A stretch of 64,000 nucleotides of DNA from Liolophura sinensis (taxonomy: Eukaryota > Mollusca > Polyplacophora > Chitonida > Chitonidae). This document shows, one piece after another, positions 47,355-61,474 of the stretch. The DNA lies in contig NC_088295.1 in assembly GCF_032854445.1 (NCBI RefSeq), positions 58,635,249-58,699,248 of the forward strand, in the 5' to 3' direction. The notes beneath the pieces were generated by a model, which made no database searches, had not been told where the DNA came from, and saw only the letters and a program-made list of their open reading frames with translations. Both the position numbers and the translations under genes were made by a program. Each line of letters opens with the position of its first letter. The first letter of the stretch is position 1.

Positions 47355-48310
47355 CTTCTTTGTAAGTTTCCCTCCACTGAGAATCTTGCTGTAAATAGAT
47401 TTAACATAGTTTCCCCCAGTTTCCCTCCACTGAGAATCTTGCCCTGCTATCAATTTTACCATAGTTTACCCCTACCGAGAATCCTGCCCAGACAGCAGCT
47501 GTTCCATAATTTCGCTCCACTAAGAGTCTTACCCAGACGATAGCTGTACCATAGTTTCCCTCCACTGAGAATCTTCCTGTCAGTAGATTTAACATAGTTT
47601 CTCCCAGTTTCCATCCACTGAGAATCTTGCCTGTCATCAACTTTACTATAGTTTCCCCCTACCGAGAATCTTGCCCAGGCAACACCTGCTCCATAGGTTC
47701 CCTCCACTATAACAATCTTGCCCTGCCAGCCACTGTACCATAGTTTCCCTCCACTAAGAATGTTATCCAGATAACAACTCTACCATAATTTCCTTCCACT
47801 AAGAATCTTTCCCAGACAACAGCTGAGCCATAGTTTCCCTTCACTAGGAATCTTGCCCGGACAACAGCTTTACCATAACTTCCCTCCACTAAGAATCTTG
47901 CTAAAATAACGTGCCCCATACTGCGCCATAGTACACTTTCACTAAAGTTTCTCTTCAATATACGAACCTTGCCTTGTTAGCAGTTTTACCATACTCTCCC
48001 CTGACTATAAGACTCTTGCCCTGCCAGCAGCAGTACCATAAGTTTCTATAGTTCTCTATTGTCATCAGTTCTACCATAGTTTCCCTCCACTAAGACTCTT
48101 GCCCAGAAAACCGCTTCACCATAATTTACCTCCACTAAGAATCTTGCAAAGAAAACAGCTGTACCATAGTTTCCCTCCACTAGTAACCTTGCCCAGAAAA
48201 CGGCTTTATCATAGTTTCACTCCAGTGATATTTTTGCCCAGACAACAGCTTTAGCATAGTTTCCCTCCTCTAAGAATCTTGCCCAAATGGCTTGTCCCTC
48301 ACTAAAAATG
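47355..48310. repeat. 45-bp minisatellite, about 20 copies
   Basis: The unit is like GTTTCCCTCCACTAAGAATC then TTGCCCAGACAACAGCTGTA then CCATA; successive unit starts lie 45 bases apart (47420, 47465, 47510, 47555). As 45 is 15 codons, minus-strand frames stay open over several units with a 15-residue period (FSVEGNYG). No gene context is seen around it. Confidence 0.92.
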
Positions 48311-51300
48311 TTCCTTGCCATCAGCTTTATTATAGATTCTGTCTACAGAGAGTCAATCAGCAAAAAGTATCAAACAAACATAAATGTAAGCACAACATTT
48401 TATTCCACTTATTCATCCTACCTCCACAACCACAGAGAGGTAGGACAGATAAACAAAGTGTATATCTCTATCGTATTTTAATACAAAGACCTAGAATCGG
48501 AGATGGCTTAACAGTGGTTAGGCTAGATCCGTGGGTTATTAAGTGGGCGGGGACAGCCGTAATAACACACCCTATATAATCAGGCCACTGAATTAATTCA
48601 CTCAAATCCGATTACACCAACTCTTTCTTTGCAAATTATTACTAAAATAGTTTAGGGCCAGACACTAATTTCTCGGCATCTTTGAAGATCTAGGTATTTA
48701 TAAGACTTGGGCGGCGACAATATTAAAATTCTTCTGAGATAATGCCATGTACAATAGAATCAAAAATTTAGTATAAGACGAATGCTCGCTATGTAGACGC
48801 CACCCATTTTCCTAGATCTCTTATTAAGTTATTAAAGCATTAATGACATAAGAGACAAGCACTTAAACACTTTATTGTATTCCGCTGCAATGGCCAATAC
48901 ACAGGCAGATTATGAACAAATTGCATCTGATGACATTTAATTACGAATCCACTTAATCACTGAAGAGAATTAGTAAACTATAATTAACATTTCTCTGTAT
49001 AATTAACACAAAATGGGACTTCGTCATCCTTCTGTTAACCCAAACGCAACTGTTACATCATGAGACCAGTTTATATGCTCTACAGCTGTCTTCAATTTTC
49101 CTTGGAATTTTGACAACTATGGATACCATATATACTAGATATACATCTAGCAAATCAGAATATATCTGGACATAAATTATGCTGAGCGTTTTCTTTTAAC
49201 CGCTCGTTGGATAGAATATTAACAGGAAGAAGATACTCAAAAATAGGATAAAAGCAAATCATATATTGGCCGACCAGCCTGATTGAGCTAAATACACTTC
49301 CATTCATGCATTCATTGCATTGATTACCGACAGCTTAGTTCTACCAAATGTAAACAAAAACCAGTGAGCCAATACATTCAGATATTTTCTAGAGGCCTAA
49401 ATGGAACCTCCAGAAATTCATTGACAAGATGTGTATATAGAACAAAGAATTTTGAGTTACCTCCCCATTAACACCCTATCCAGGGACCTATGGCGAGAGA
49501 TGTCTACTTATGAACACATAAAAGACGGATGAACATTATAATTTATGAACATAAAAAGAGAAATTTAAGAAGATACAATTTTAAATTACATAGAGCTCAG
49601 ATGGGTTCCTATTTGGGCGTGGATGAAATAAAGAACTATGTTGTAGGATGAGAAAATCGGTTTACTACACCCATTACATACAAGATTAAAAGTTCATAAT
49701 AGATCAGCTATTGTGTATACAATACAAACGATCCTTTGATCACAAATAACTGGTGATTTAATCACAGAGTTTGTACAAAGCTGATTTTAAGAGGACAAAC
49801 CTCGAAACGAAGAAAGACAAATACAACTGTGGGGAGATATTAGCAGAGAAACTTGTTAGCAGAGATAAACAGCTGATGTACATATATACTACTGTGAATT
49901 AAATTTCTCAAGAATAGCAGAGTGTCTATGGGTTGTCTTCATCAATAACAACCAATGACATGACGCGCGCTCTTCATCGGTGAAGGTGCTGACAAAACTT
50001 CTTCATAGATATCTGGCTGAAAGTAAAACAGAACAAAAATAAACAAAAAAAAAAAACAGGCAATCTCTCTAGAACTGGGTTTGAACTTCCACTCACGTCT
50101 TAACTGGAGAGAAGAGGAAAATGTAGTGCTTCAAGTCTGATCATCTCAGACTTGAACTTAGTCTAGTTTGATTAAAATACAAATATTTTAATTTTCTCTG
50201 TCATTTTCTCTGTATAGCTGACAACAGCTATACATGAATGTTAAAATGTTATTTCTGAGCTAATATTTCCGATTTTACATAAGGATAACATATCCTACCA
50301 CAAACGGAATATTGTATTCTCTTTCATATACTTGAATGCTGTGAGTTTGCTAATGGCTGCAGAATGGAAGTTAACGTGCGTATTAGTTCCAATCTAAAGA
50401 ATGCATGGCCATCCACAGTTGCTTTTCAGGTGCATGGCAATCTTGTACGTGATCCGTGGTTGTTAAAAATTTTACCCCAAAAAGGGAGGATTAATGGTTT
50501 TGGGCTTGGATTCCAGCGTCTGTGTGGTTGTTTAACACATTACGGTCACATGTATCCCAAGCCCAATACGCAAAATCCAGGGTTGTCGATGTTAGATGTG
50601 ATGACTGGATGGACGTCAGGCTGAGAAAGTGTAAATATGGTGACAATGACAAAACAAATATAGGAAGTGACAACTATTTGCATACATGAATTAGGAAAAC
50701 GAACAAATGTAGTTCGAGCATTGCTAAAATAAGTAAGTTTTTACAGTGATTAAAATGAAATAGATATATGAAGTATATAACAGTGCTCGTTAAGTTGATG
50801 TGTACAAGGACGAAGGTATATTAAGAGTGTTAAAAAAATGATATTAGATTATATATTAAAGCTGTAAAGAAAGCTGTATACACCCAGGAGATCAGTATTT
50901 TATTGTTTGAATTATTGTTTATTAAATTATCTAAATCAATCCTGTAAAATCATCATTGTGTTCATTGAAATGTGCATGTTAGCAGATGAAAACGATGTAT
51001 ACTCCGATAAAACTACAGACTTGTCATTATTTTCCGTAATGTCATTTACACTAATTAAGCCTGACAGATTATAGAAAAATTAGCTATAATCCATTTCAGT
51101 AACAAGCCTACCTTCCCACAATACGTTTACGATTACTCAAAAGTAAATGCATACCACACTAGTATATATCAATTAAGTATTATTCCATGATGTAAAACAT
51201 GTATATTTACCGGTGATTATAGCTTACACACATTGTTATGTTATAAACAGGCACCCAGCTGTTGGTACGTTATATACTCAAAATTGAGAGTTATTTAGTA

Positions 51301-54300
51301 AAATGTTACAAAATATGTCATCGTTTTACCAAATAGATTGCTAGAATTCACATATTATTATATTGACGCCTTTGTGAAGATGTAGGCTTGGAAAATATTA
51401 AATCATACCAAAGTCTTCATGTAAAGTTACATGTAGTTACATACGTACTATAAGCAACATATTCACAGACTGTGTTTACACTGAAGTGCGAATAGTCTCA
51501 AATTAACCCCTAATTTTTGGTGGATAGCAGAAACTCAGAAGTGCCTCGGTTTCCAGGAAGTATGTCATGTTATAATTAGACACACTGTGTCATATATGTG
51601 AGACAGTTTTAAGGCTACATGTAGAACATGAACTCAAAAGTGCCTCTGGAATTACTGTGTCATGTTATATATAATACTGTTATCTTATATATAATACTGT
51701 GACTTACAAGTGGGACGTTGTGCCTATCATGTCTACCTTTGGAACATTAATTCTATTTCGTTAGAGTGAGACGTGCTGAGTTGTATATTTGTGAAACGGT
51801 CTCCTTTAATATCTCTTTGATGTTACAGGAGTTAATCCTTCGTGTCCCTATAGGTGTCTCTACAATATTAACTCAAACCTGTCTGAAAATGTCCTTCTTT
51901 AATATCGCTTTGAAGTCTCACGATTTAATCCTTCAAGTCTTTATAGGTGTCTGTATAATACTGAATTAAACCTGTCTGGAAATGTCCTTCTTTAATATCG
52001 CTTTGAAGTCTCACGATTTAATCCTTTATGTCTTTATAGGTGTCTGTATAATACTGAATCAAACCTGTCTGGAAATGTCCTTCTTTAATATCGCTTTGAA
52101 GTTACACGGGTTAATCATTTGTGTCTCTATAGGTGTCTGTATAATATTAACTCAAACCTGTCTGGAAATGTCGGAATTATGTACGTATTCAAGAAGACAT
52201 AGTGCGACAATGTAGCCCGTGAGAAGGTCTTCTTTATTCGCGTCTTTAGTCTTCCGAAAGTCAAATCTTTCTGACAAACACCAGCTGTTTGTGGTAATAT
52301 TTTTAAAAAAAAACACTCCATCTGCACCTAAATATTCAAATATGTAAATTTGCCCGCTGTCACTGACATCTTACATTGCACATTATAGTATATGAAAATA
52401 ATGTATCTATCAATAAATGTAAACAAATTAAAAATGCCTTTTAGAACTGATTTCTATTATTACACCTAGACGGCTAAATAACAAACATGCAGAAGCTAAT
52501 TTATATTTTTTCAGCCTACACGTATATTAATGAGAACAAATCCATCACGAACATGTACTCTACACTATAAAGCCTTGCGTGCATGATACTATTTTTTCAT
52601 TTACAGTAGGCCTAGATTTAATTCCTAGACTTAACAAAAATTAAGACTTGTGATGCCATTGTGATGTCTAAGAACACACAATGTTGGTTTAATAGTTTAC
52701 TTTTAGTATACACTGTGTTTGCATTTCTTGTTTCACTTATTTGAAAACACACCTAAAGCAATAATATTAACATCACATTTCTCCGCGGTTACCCTCACTT
52801 TCGCTGAACGTATGTACTTAGTATATTATAGTTGTTAAGTGACAAGCAAGAGAAAGCAGTTCTCTCTTAGGTAATACAACCTAATATATACTACATGCGT
52901 GTTACCTTTGTATTATACACATGTAACGTCTTGCTGTTGAAAAAAGATCTGCATATCTACTTGCTGGATGTAAGCAAGCAAAAAATCTGAACAAATAAAG
53001 CAAGCTTTTTACAGTGCTAATCTTTGGTAATAAAATATATTTTATACAAACAAAACTGTACTATTTATACATAGATCTACTACCCACTAAATCACAACAG
53101 CATTTATATACATGTATCAATGGTATATGTATCAAGTAAAAAAATGAACTAACATACAGTCAACAGACATCCTATATGCTGAGTTTGACACATTATACAC
53201 AAGCCGATGTGGAACTCTTAATAATAATAATAATAATAATACGTTGCCATACATGCCAATACAGTCACAAACTGTTAACATGCGCAGTATGGATCCACGC
53301 GCGATGACGTTCGTCAATCAACATATCACGTGCACAGAAACGTCCTTCAATTCAGTAAAGCTTAACGTGACCGACAATTTGTGTCTTATGACCAAACTGT
53401 TCACAAACGAAAATTATTGTGAAAAAGGTAATATGTAAACTGTTATATACTCGCAATACGCACGCGATTCCAATTAATCTTGTCTTTAATTTATATGCAA
53501 TGAAACTTGAAACTGGTTGATATTTCAATTTAAAACCAAGAGTTATGGATCGCTCTTGGGACGACGTTATCCCACAACAGTATATATTTCTTTGACATTC
53601 ACATCTGTTCTACGTTTGTCCACCAAGTGGGACACTTTTACATATCTTGATGTAAAACTATAGCTCAGATGTAGCTATGTATATATACCTGTTCCAGCAT
53701 ACTATAATCAGCATTTTATTAAAGGTCAGAAAAAGCTTATTGTCCGTAGGCCTATGCTAGACAGTATATTTGGTAACAAATATTGATCTTAATTTGTGAA
53801 AATACAAATATTATATTACCTTTATAATTTCTCTTCATTATTTCATGTGGATTGTGAGGATTTCAATCAATAAACGTGTCACTTGTCAATTAGGATTAAT
53901 ACCTGCCATAAATTCGACACCTATAGGCCTCTAAATATACGTTATACACTGATAAAACAAAATGCATATTCACAGATAGATATATTATAAAATAAACAAC
54001 AAATTATATACAGGACGATTTACTTCCATGTATTTTCGGTTAACCATTATTTAAGTACATGTGGTTTGGTAAACATCTGTGTTATACTTGCACGGTTTTC
54101 GCTTATTCTTTACAGCAAAATCCCATAGAGCACCCAAATTTACTCTCGTGGTTTCCAGATTTTTACTTCACATGTATTTTAGTAGGTTATGTATACAGAC
54201 ATTTTTTATGCGGCTTTCCATCGTTTATTATTTTACAACATGTCATACATGTATCTTTATTTATGCGGAGAGCTTAAGCAACATCATATCGATGTTTATG

Positions 54301-56300
54301 GTATAGAAAGTCTTCTATTCGACACATTTGTCTCCATTAACAATTAAAACGTCTACCGCCCAAGCGTACGTCAAAGTTACCTGTGAGACGGTATTCATTA
54401 GCCTCCTTTGATCTCACCGCCAGGTGCTAAGAAGCCAACAGTCTGCTTATATAAACTTGACAGCCTTTTGTCTTATTGAAAATTACACTGCGACTAAAAT
54501 GATTTTCTCTTTCATCCATAGCGCCACAAAACGAGAAGCCATTTAAAATCTGGTCAAAATAAACAAGACTATGTTTATTCAGTCACCAGCAATATGCATT
54601 AAAACAAAAGATACATACATAAAACTTTTATATTTACATGTATATATGACCACTTAGACAAACAGGTGTACAGTAAAACAACACATAAACACACATACGT
54701 GAGTTTACCAAATAAACATGTCGCACTTTGCAAGTAACCACAAATAAAATAAAAAAAGTCATATCTTTACTTTTATACATACAATTCATGTCTCACCATC
54801 ATGCAAGAATAATATACTTATCTATATCGCCTTTCATAATTGTGCATGACGACACAATGATGTCAGATATACAGCTGAAGGGAAATTGGTTTTCTTTTTT
54901 TTCTAACCAAAATATAAAAACAAATGAAATTTAGTTCAGCATTTTATGAAAGCTAAATCTGAAAAAAATCTGTGAATCGTAAAAGTACCGCATGAGGCGC
55001 TGTGTCCAGAAATTTGTCCCCACAAACGCACAATTAGGCTGCATTCTGCATGATACCTTCTTAGGCCCCGGATGTAGTAGAACATTGCATGATACAGTAT
55101 GCGACACATGCTATATTATGCGAAAACATGTGATAATTTTCATCTTGAAATGGGATATATAAATTACACCATACAGCTTAACCTTAGAAATAAGACGGTT
55201 TCTACTAGAGCTGCTTGTTACGAAAGTGTTCACGTGATTGAATATCGACCTGTGTTGTAACCTATTTATATATGCATAGGAGCAACTATATTCCCTGTTC
55301 ATAGCTTAAGAACCTGTAGGACAAAACAATGTGTGTGTTAATGAAATCAACATCACAGTGAGTCAAACTGATGAAATTAATATTATAATATACAGTCAGC
55401 AAGTACGCTATATCACTCTGTTTAAACAATAAACTGTTAATTCGTTGAATTAATTCCACGTGCTCACGCTATGCTATATATCATTATGCACAAAACACGT
55501 GGTCCAGCTTATGTAGAACACATGAAGACGTTGATTTACCCACAAGCTGTTAGAGATTAGCCGCAAACCGTTATCCGAGTGAAGGTAAAGATCCCAGCAC
55601 GCATCAGATGTACCGTCACGTTATTTTCTTCATGTATTTACACAGTCGGCTTGGGTGGTATATTTTTGGATTTTAATTCGCATAATCAATACATAACATG
55701 GCTTCCCTTGACCGCTATAAGGAGTCCTTATTACCATGATATATTCACTGTTGTGAATATAGCTGAGTGAGATTTATAAATAATAGAAAGAAAGCTTACA
55801 CATGAAGTTTCTTTTGAAAGTGAATGTTATTTCTTCAGAGTATAGTGAACAGATCGGTATTAGATAAATACAGAACGTACAAGCATTTTGTTATCTTTAT
55901 GACAGTTTGCAAATCTTAATCATACACATGAATATTTATGTGACGTCACAATAAATTTAATAAAATTAAAATAAATAAATTTAATTTGGTTTCCTTCATA
56001 TTTAAAACTGAACGCCGTTGTACAAATGAAATATTCTAGTCTACGGCGTTGGATACCAATCAAATAAATATGCTTACTCACCAATTCAAAGGTCTCGAGA
56101 ATTTATGCAGATATAGGCTAGACAAAATGAAATCTAACAAAAGCATAGACGTGTTACAAATCGGAGTTTAGAAACAGTGATATTGTGGCACATACAATGT
56201 TGAAAAAGACATGTCCCGCTCGCCTGGGCTCTCTAAAACAGTAAATGGCGATAAGTCTATAAATACGGATATGTTAGTATCTCATGGTTTTATTGATGAG
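48311..56300. other. Gene-poor AT-rich stretch before locus B
   Basis: Contains the 93-bp repeat at 51800-52170, a short TAA repeat at 53219-53242, and a SINE family-1 remnant at about 56012-56070 (ATATTCTAGTCTACGGCGTT, CCAATCAAATAAATA). No supported gene, tRNA or rRNA. Confidence 0.5.
51765..52175. repeat. 93-bp tandem repeat, about four copies
   Basis: GGTGTCTGTATAATACTGAA-type segments recur at 51853, 51946, 52039 and 52132, each with CAAACCTGTCTGGAAATGTC and CTTTAATATCGCTTTGAAG. The 31-codon period produces the open frames here. Confidence 0.92.
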
Positions 56301-56409
56301 ATTTAAAATTTTAAAGAAAGAAGTTTATTCTGTCACCGCATTTATGTACCGAAAGCGGCAAATATGAAATGATACAGGAAAAGGATATATATAACGTGTA
56401 TAGTCTGTA

Positions 56410-56529
56410 TGACGTCACAGATAATGACGTGTGGTTTACGCCGCTATTGTTCCCCAGCGACGTCAAAACATCAAAGTTCGGACGAATCGTGCCGCCGTGA
56501 ACAATATACATTTGCAAAGTGCCAAAAAG
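56410..56529 (+). promoter_or_regulatory. Locus B upstream CRE with a possible alternative first exon
   Basis: TGACGTCA at 56410-56417 and TGACGTGT at 56425 precede GGACGAATCGTGCCGCC and a block ending GCCAAAAAG before gtgagc (56530). The arrangement matches locus A. Confidence 0.4.
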
Positions 56530-57086
56530 GTGAGCTAATGTTTACATCTGTCCAAGATTCACCGAACCGTAGGAAACACGAAGAAAGCAAAAGGCGAACA
56601 ACGTAAGTCCACCTATCTTTTTTATCTTTTATACTTCAAAGGATTTTAGAAACATTACGTACAGCTTTGGATCTATGGTTTATCGTAGGCCTGACTCAGA
56701 TCCCAGCTGAAGTTTTATATGAACCATTATGATGCTTCCTGTATAAGACAAGCTAGATTTTTTCGGTGTGTCAGATAGTACCAACTATTACCATGTAACC
56801 TACCTTAATTGGTAAAAGATATAAATAACATCTCAGTAACTCATACAAATCGTCAAATATGTCCTATCTTTACACGCTTCGTACACAACTGAAGAAGTTT
56901 TTAAGGCCACATGACTTAACGTTATTTTGTCCACAATTGAGAGCATTTTTTCTTAAGTTCTGGAGCATCAAACTCAGGTAAATTTACTTGTATGTTCATG
57001 ATTATATTGTAAGACGCAGTCTGTTATATCATTATATAATTGGCAGGGTGTAGATAAAATTGACAGTATAGTAACTATCATAATTA

Positions 57087-57180
57087 TGACGTCACTGTTC
57101 TTCTCATAGACGGCTCTTACTTCGTGTTATAGTCACATCGTTATGACGTCATTTAGTGACGTCAGCAAAGGTTGACGTCA
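57087..57180. promoter_or_regulatory. Cluster of four perfect CRE octamers upstream of locus B
   Basis: TGACGTCA at 57087, 57144, 57157 and 57173. The last three share spacing and flanks with the locus A cluster (GTTATGACGTCATTTAGTGA), so the cluster predates the duplication. A shared untranslated exon ends at 57274 before gtaagg. Confidence 0.7.
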
Positions 57181-57678
57181 TGCTATTGTTATTTGCCAAC
57201 ACACACTCAAAGCCAAACTATTTGCCGTCGACATCATATGTCATCAGAAAATAAGAAGGTTTAATTAAACATAGGTAAGGAAGTAAGTAAGGTACAGTGC
57301 TTTATTTGAAATATGAGGACTGTATATTTTGAACTACAGTGTCAGACAGAATCTTTTTGAATGAATGTTAAGGTATTATTCAAAATGGGATTGACGGAAC
57401 ACATTAAAATAAGCCTTTATGGATAAACGATATAGCCCCAACGCGATTCACATACAGCTACCAGTCAATTACTTAGCTTCTGTGTTATATCCACACTTTA
57501 TATGAGCATGTCTATGTAAAAAAAATGCATATTTCTAAACTTCTAATGTCACTTTGTGAAAACAAGGGGGGAAATATCGCTAAACGTCATAGAGCTTTAT
57601 ACACAGCTAACAGTTCTTTGTTGCCTTGTATGTACCTTCAGAGAATAGACTCTTGTAACCAAAAATACTGGAAGCACA

Positions 57679-59439
57679 ATGCCTGTTGATAAAGAAGAAG
57701 AAGCCGAAGTGATCAACGGTAAGGGCTTAAAACTAAATCTTTTTCAATAATTTTTAAATGTATGCCTTTGTTTGTCGTTTTGCCATGTGAACATAGACCG
57801 CGTGCTGGTCTGTTTGGTAATATGTCTTTCTCTTGCTAGGGTCTTTGGGCATACACGTATTTTCATGTTTAGCTAATCGTCTTTCTCTCTCCTTCCTCTT
57901 TGAACAGAACACACATATTGTCCTATTCAGCTATTTGTCTTTCTCTCGCTTCGCTATATGATCAGAGTACAAGTATTGTCATACTTAGCCATTCTTCTTT
58001 CTCTCTCTGTGATCAGAATACACATAATGACCTGTTTAGTTATTTGTCTTTCTCTCTCTGTGAACAGAGTACACGTATTGGCTGTACTTGTTTGTGTCTC
58101 TGGAGAGAGAACGCGCGACACTTCACCTCAAAGAAGACATCACCGCAGAGGTTCTCATGGTCAACAGGGGTGAGTTAGAGAAAAGAAATACAAATACCAG
58201 AAAAACCCGTTGAATGATATGTGTATGTAATAATTAGTAGAACAATTTATGTTATAGTTTTTTAATTTTTTCTTTCAATTTTATATATTGATTCCTGTGT
58301 CTGGATTTATAATTACCAAAGTTGAAATATAGACATTGTTATTTTCTTTGGTGCTAAACACCATTCTACGTCTTTCCACAAGAATATAATAATATATTTT
58401 GGTATAATTCTTTCTCCCATGTAGATTACGTCATGGAGTACACGAGCCAGATTCTGGAATATCTGTACTGGAGAGAGCAGTGCCCGAAGCAAATGGCTGG
58501 TGAGTTAGTAAATCTGTCACTCAAGGAGAAGACTGCTATAATACAGATAGTCAAGTCATCGTTTACACTATAAAAAATATATGTAATTTGTAGTCAAATG
58601 GTCGCCGTTTTTTGATCTCTTCTGATGTGCTTTGCAATTTGAAGTTTTCAGAAAAACATATTTCTGTCTCTTTATGTTTTTCAGAGAAAATAAACAATTT
58701 TGCAAGAAGAGTTCTGGCAAAATTCATCTCCTTGGAAGAGACAAGGGAGGCTACTGGAAAGAATCGTAAGTATTTCTGTACTTTCTACAGCTCATTTCTT
58801 GGTATGTGCACCTCGAGCATATGTTATTTTAACTCTTTGGTTGTTACCATCTGGTCAAAGTAAATTTTCAAAGGTAAATAAAAAAAGATTTGTGTAATGC
58901 AGTTTTATTAATTCGGCAGCGTTTCTAGTGTTTTCTGTCCGAAGCATGCTGTCATATGCCCGTCACTCTACTGCCGTTATTTCAACACTCTACTGTCACA
59001 TTCTCGTTATTGCTGACCGGCCCCGATAGCACAGTAGTTAGAGTACGTAGATCCAGGATCAACCCTGGGTCGGATTACACCTAAGACTTTAAAAGAGAAA
59101 GTTGTAGCTTCCTCTCTTGGCGTTCAGCATTAAGGGGGACGACTGGTTGACCATTATCAGTATAATGTTTCGGGCGGTGCGGCTTACTTGTCTTCGGTAA
59201 GCCGTCTCACTGAAGCAGCACTAGATAAAAGAGCGCTGGAAATCCGTCTTTCAACAAGGAGGCGCATTACATGTACATGCACTCCAAAGACTGCTTCGTC
59301 GTATGAATTTAAAATTGTTAAGTACGACGTTAAACCTCAAGCATCCATTCACTCACTCGCTACTAGTGTCACGTTCTCTGTTTCAGCCCTCGAAATCTTC
59401 TCCGACCCCTTCGCTTTGGACAGAATCGTAAGTTCTTGA
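57679..59439 (+). CDS. Locus B: small five-exon gene, unrecognised 116-residue protein with weak RGS-like features
   Basis: Coding exons 57679-57718, 58068-58169, 58425-58499, 58685-58765 and 59387-59439 join in phase to 116 codons plus TGA. The product starts MPVDKEEEAEVINEY, continues with an aromatic stretch (YWLYLFVSLERERATLHL), then YVMEYTSQILEYLYWREQC, INNFARRVLAKFISLEETR and ends PLEIFSDPFALDRIVSS. It has no signal peptide or membrane span and is predicted helical. The order LEYLYW / A..I....L.KFI / FSD...LDRIV recalls helices of RGS domains, but the domain would be incomplete, so this is only a lead. The start was chosen because both copies share the ATG and its exon. The CRE cluster upstream suggests bZIP control. 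Locus A is its broken paralogue. Confidence 0.6.
57780..58067. repeat. Short diverged version of the splice-site minisatellite in locus B
   Basis: Four to five degenerate units with TATTTGTCTTTCTCTC, an AG, and ACACGTATTG-like sequence lead into the real acceptor at 58067. Confidence 0.75.
59018..59362 (+). mobile_element. SINE family 2 in the fourth coding intron of locus B
   Basis: Head CCCCGATAGCACAGTAGTTA, B-box-like GGATCAACCC, body CTTGGCGTTCAGCATTAAGG, AAGCAGCACTAGATAAAAGA and AGTACGACGTTAAACCTC. It ends 24 bases before the next exon (59387). Locus A has no SINE here. A target-site duplication is not clear. Confidence 0.88.
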
Positions 59440-59789
59440 TGACGCTTCTCATCTTTAGAGTTACCGTTGGTCTCGTGTAATAACTAGCGGCGCAGTTCTC
59501 CATAATACAGATACTGTCATTATCGTCAGAAAATTTAGTTCTTCTGTAGTCATTTTATTCAAACTGTTTATAGATGACATTAAAGACGCCATACAAGTAC
59601 ATATAGCACGCAACAACTTTTGCAAAACTTCCAAAACATCAATACTAACGATCTAGCACGCTGATAACCACGCAAAATCATAATAAATTATCACAAAATT
59701 ATCGTAACAAAATTCTGTTTCGCAGCAATTCATATGTGGTATACATCCATGAACTAATTTAAACTGCATTTCTCTCTGATATCCAACAG

Positions 59790-60600
59790 GAACCGTCCTG
59801 TACCCGACTCTCCGCTTGAGTTACCGGAAGTCCTATCAACACGTGCTTCTGGGCGCCTGTCTCCAACGGAAGTCCTCCAAAAGATTGAATCTGACTACAA
59901 TGACAACACTTTGGACGTTGTATCCGACTTCAAAGTTATGGAAAGTGTCAACATTAACAACAACGAATCTGTCCACACTAGTTTGATAAAAAAAAATCAA
60001 AGTTCAAAGGTGGGCTTGTGCTGATGTTGTGGTTTCGAAAATTGGGCAAACTGTAACACTCTTTGTGTAGTGTTAGCTTAACATAGTATACGTCAAGCTT
60101 ATTACCTATGTTGATAATTATGTATACAAAATCCCATGTTTATTTCAAGAGAAAGATACATCAGGCATTTTCTCTAATGGCAGTATAATATGTTTAAAAC
60201 TGTTGTTAATTGTTCAAATTTTCTTCCTTTTGTCTTTTAGGTGAAAACTGTTTTTACAAGATTGTTCATTTCTTCTCGCAACGCCTTCTACAGAACAGGT
60301 AAAACATCTACATGAAACAAAATGTAGTGGTTATCTAAAACCTGAATAAGAATTAGTTAAACGTCACAAGTTTTGAAAAAATCATGTTGTTTGTTATGTA
60401 TGTATTTACATAACATTAAAATTTCTGTTTTTATATAAAAGTGCGGTGCTTTTTGACAATTGAATTACCATGTTATTAAGTAGAAGATGACTGGCTATTC
60501 ATTTCTGTTCTTTCATGTTTCAAACAGGGCGATGAAATCGTTGAGGCGAGGAATCCTCACGTTCTGTGCCTGCGCAACCGGAACCACAGACGACCAGTAA
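59790..60600 (+). pseudogene. Locus B downstream exons (59790-60009, 60241-60298, 60528-60600), frame-shifted relative to the main frame
   Basis: The 59790 exon has an open frame of about 73 codons (RPVPDSPLELPEVLS, LSPTEVLQKIESDYNDN, VNINNNES) flanked by acceptor and gtgggc donor, but it does not join in phase to the ATC|gtaagt donor at 59428; A has eight more bases near the exon start. The 60241 exon reads VKTVFTRLFISSRNAFYRT and the last reads LRRGILTFCACATGTTDDQ before TAA, again out of phase with each other. It may be a remnant of a long isoform or use splice sites I have not seen. Confidence 0.4.
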
Positions 60601-61474
60601 ATTGGCTGATATCTACAATGATCACTTTTATGTATTTTCTCTGTAGCTGATTTTTAAAAAAGCAGCGCTTTTAAACCCATAATGTACAGTATAATGTTTT
60701 CGGGTTTTGTAACAAGTCAAATCATAATATATCATTTACATGAAAACTTATCACAATACCGATGTCATTAGTCACCCCCAGACAGCTGTGTATATACCTA
60801 GAGAAGACTGATGCTCCACAAGACTGGACTCTTAGTCCCACACTCTTAGTTTGGGCCATTACTTACAGGTCTACATCTTTGTAAATATAAAAAAGCCGTA
60901 CACCTAGGCTCTATGTCGCTAGGTGTACGTAAATGAAACCGGATATAGTCTCGAACCAATACTTGTTCACTTGGAAATAACATTACATCTACATGTAGAC
61001 GATAAAGGCCTATAATTGTCTTCGATTATGTTCAATGGTTGTTAAATAAAATCTGAACTTGCACATATGTCTTTTTGTTTGTTTTTTTTTTTTATTAGCT
61101 ACATGGCTTTTAGTATGGTGTTGATTCATTGGGTTGATCATTTAAACTTATACAATAGTACTGTTTGAGATATGCATATGATAAAATGTATACACTTATA
61201 GGAAGGAGAAGTTAGCCAACGTCTGGTGAATGCCGTCTCTAGAGTTTTTAACCCATTTAACGAAAATTGCAGCCGTTCACCAGAAAAAACCCTCTTCCCA
61301 CTCCCCGACCGAGATTGAAACAATTTATAGATTGTGTTATAGATGTTTGTGCAATGGCATTTGACATATATTGAATTGAAAGATTGGATTCACAGGAAGC
61401 ACGCATTGATGGTGCCGCGCCATGCGTAAGTGAGACCTCATTACGTTAATTAGTGTATTTGTCGGGTGTATATT

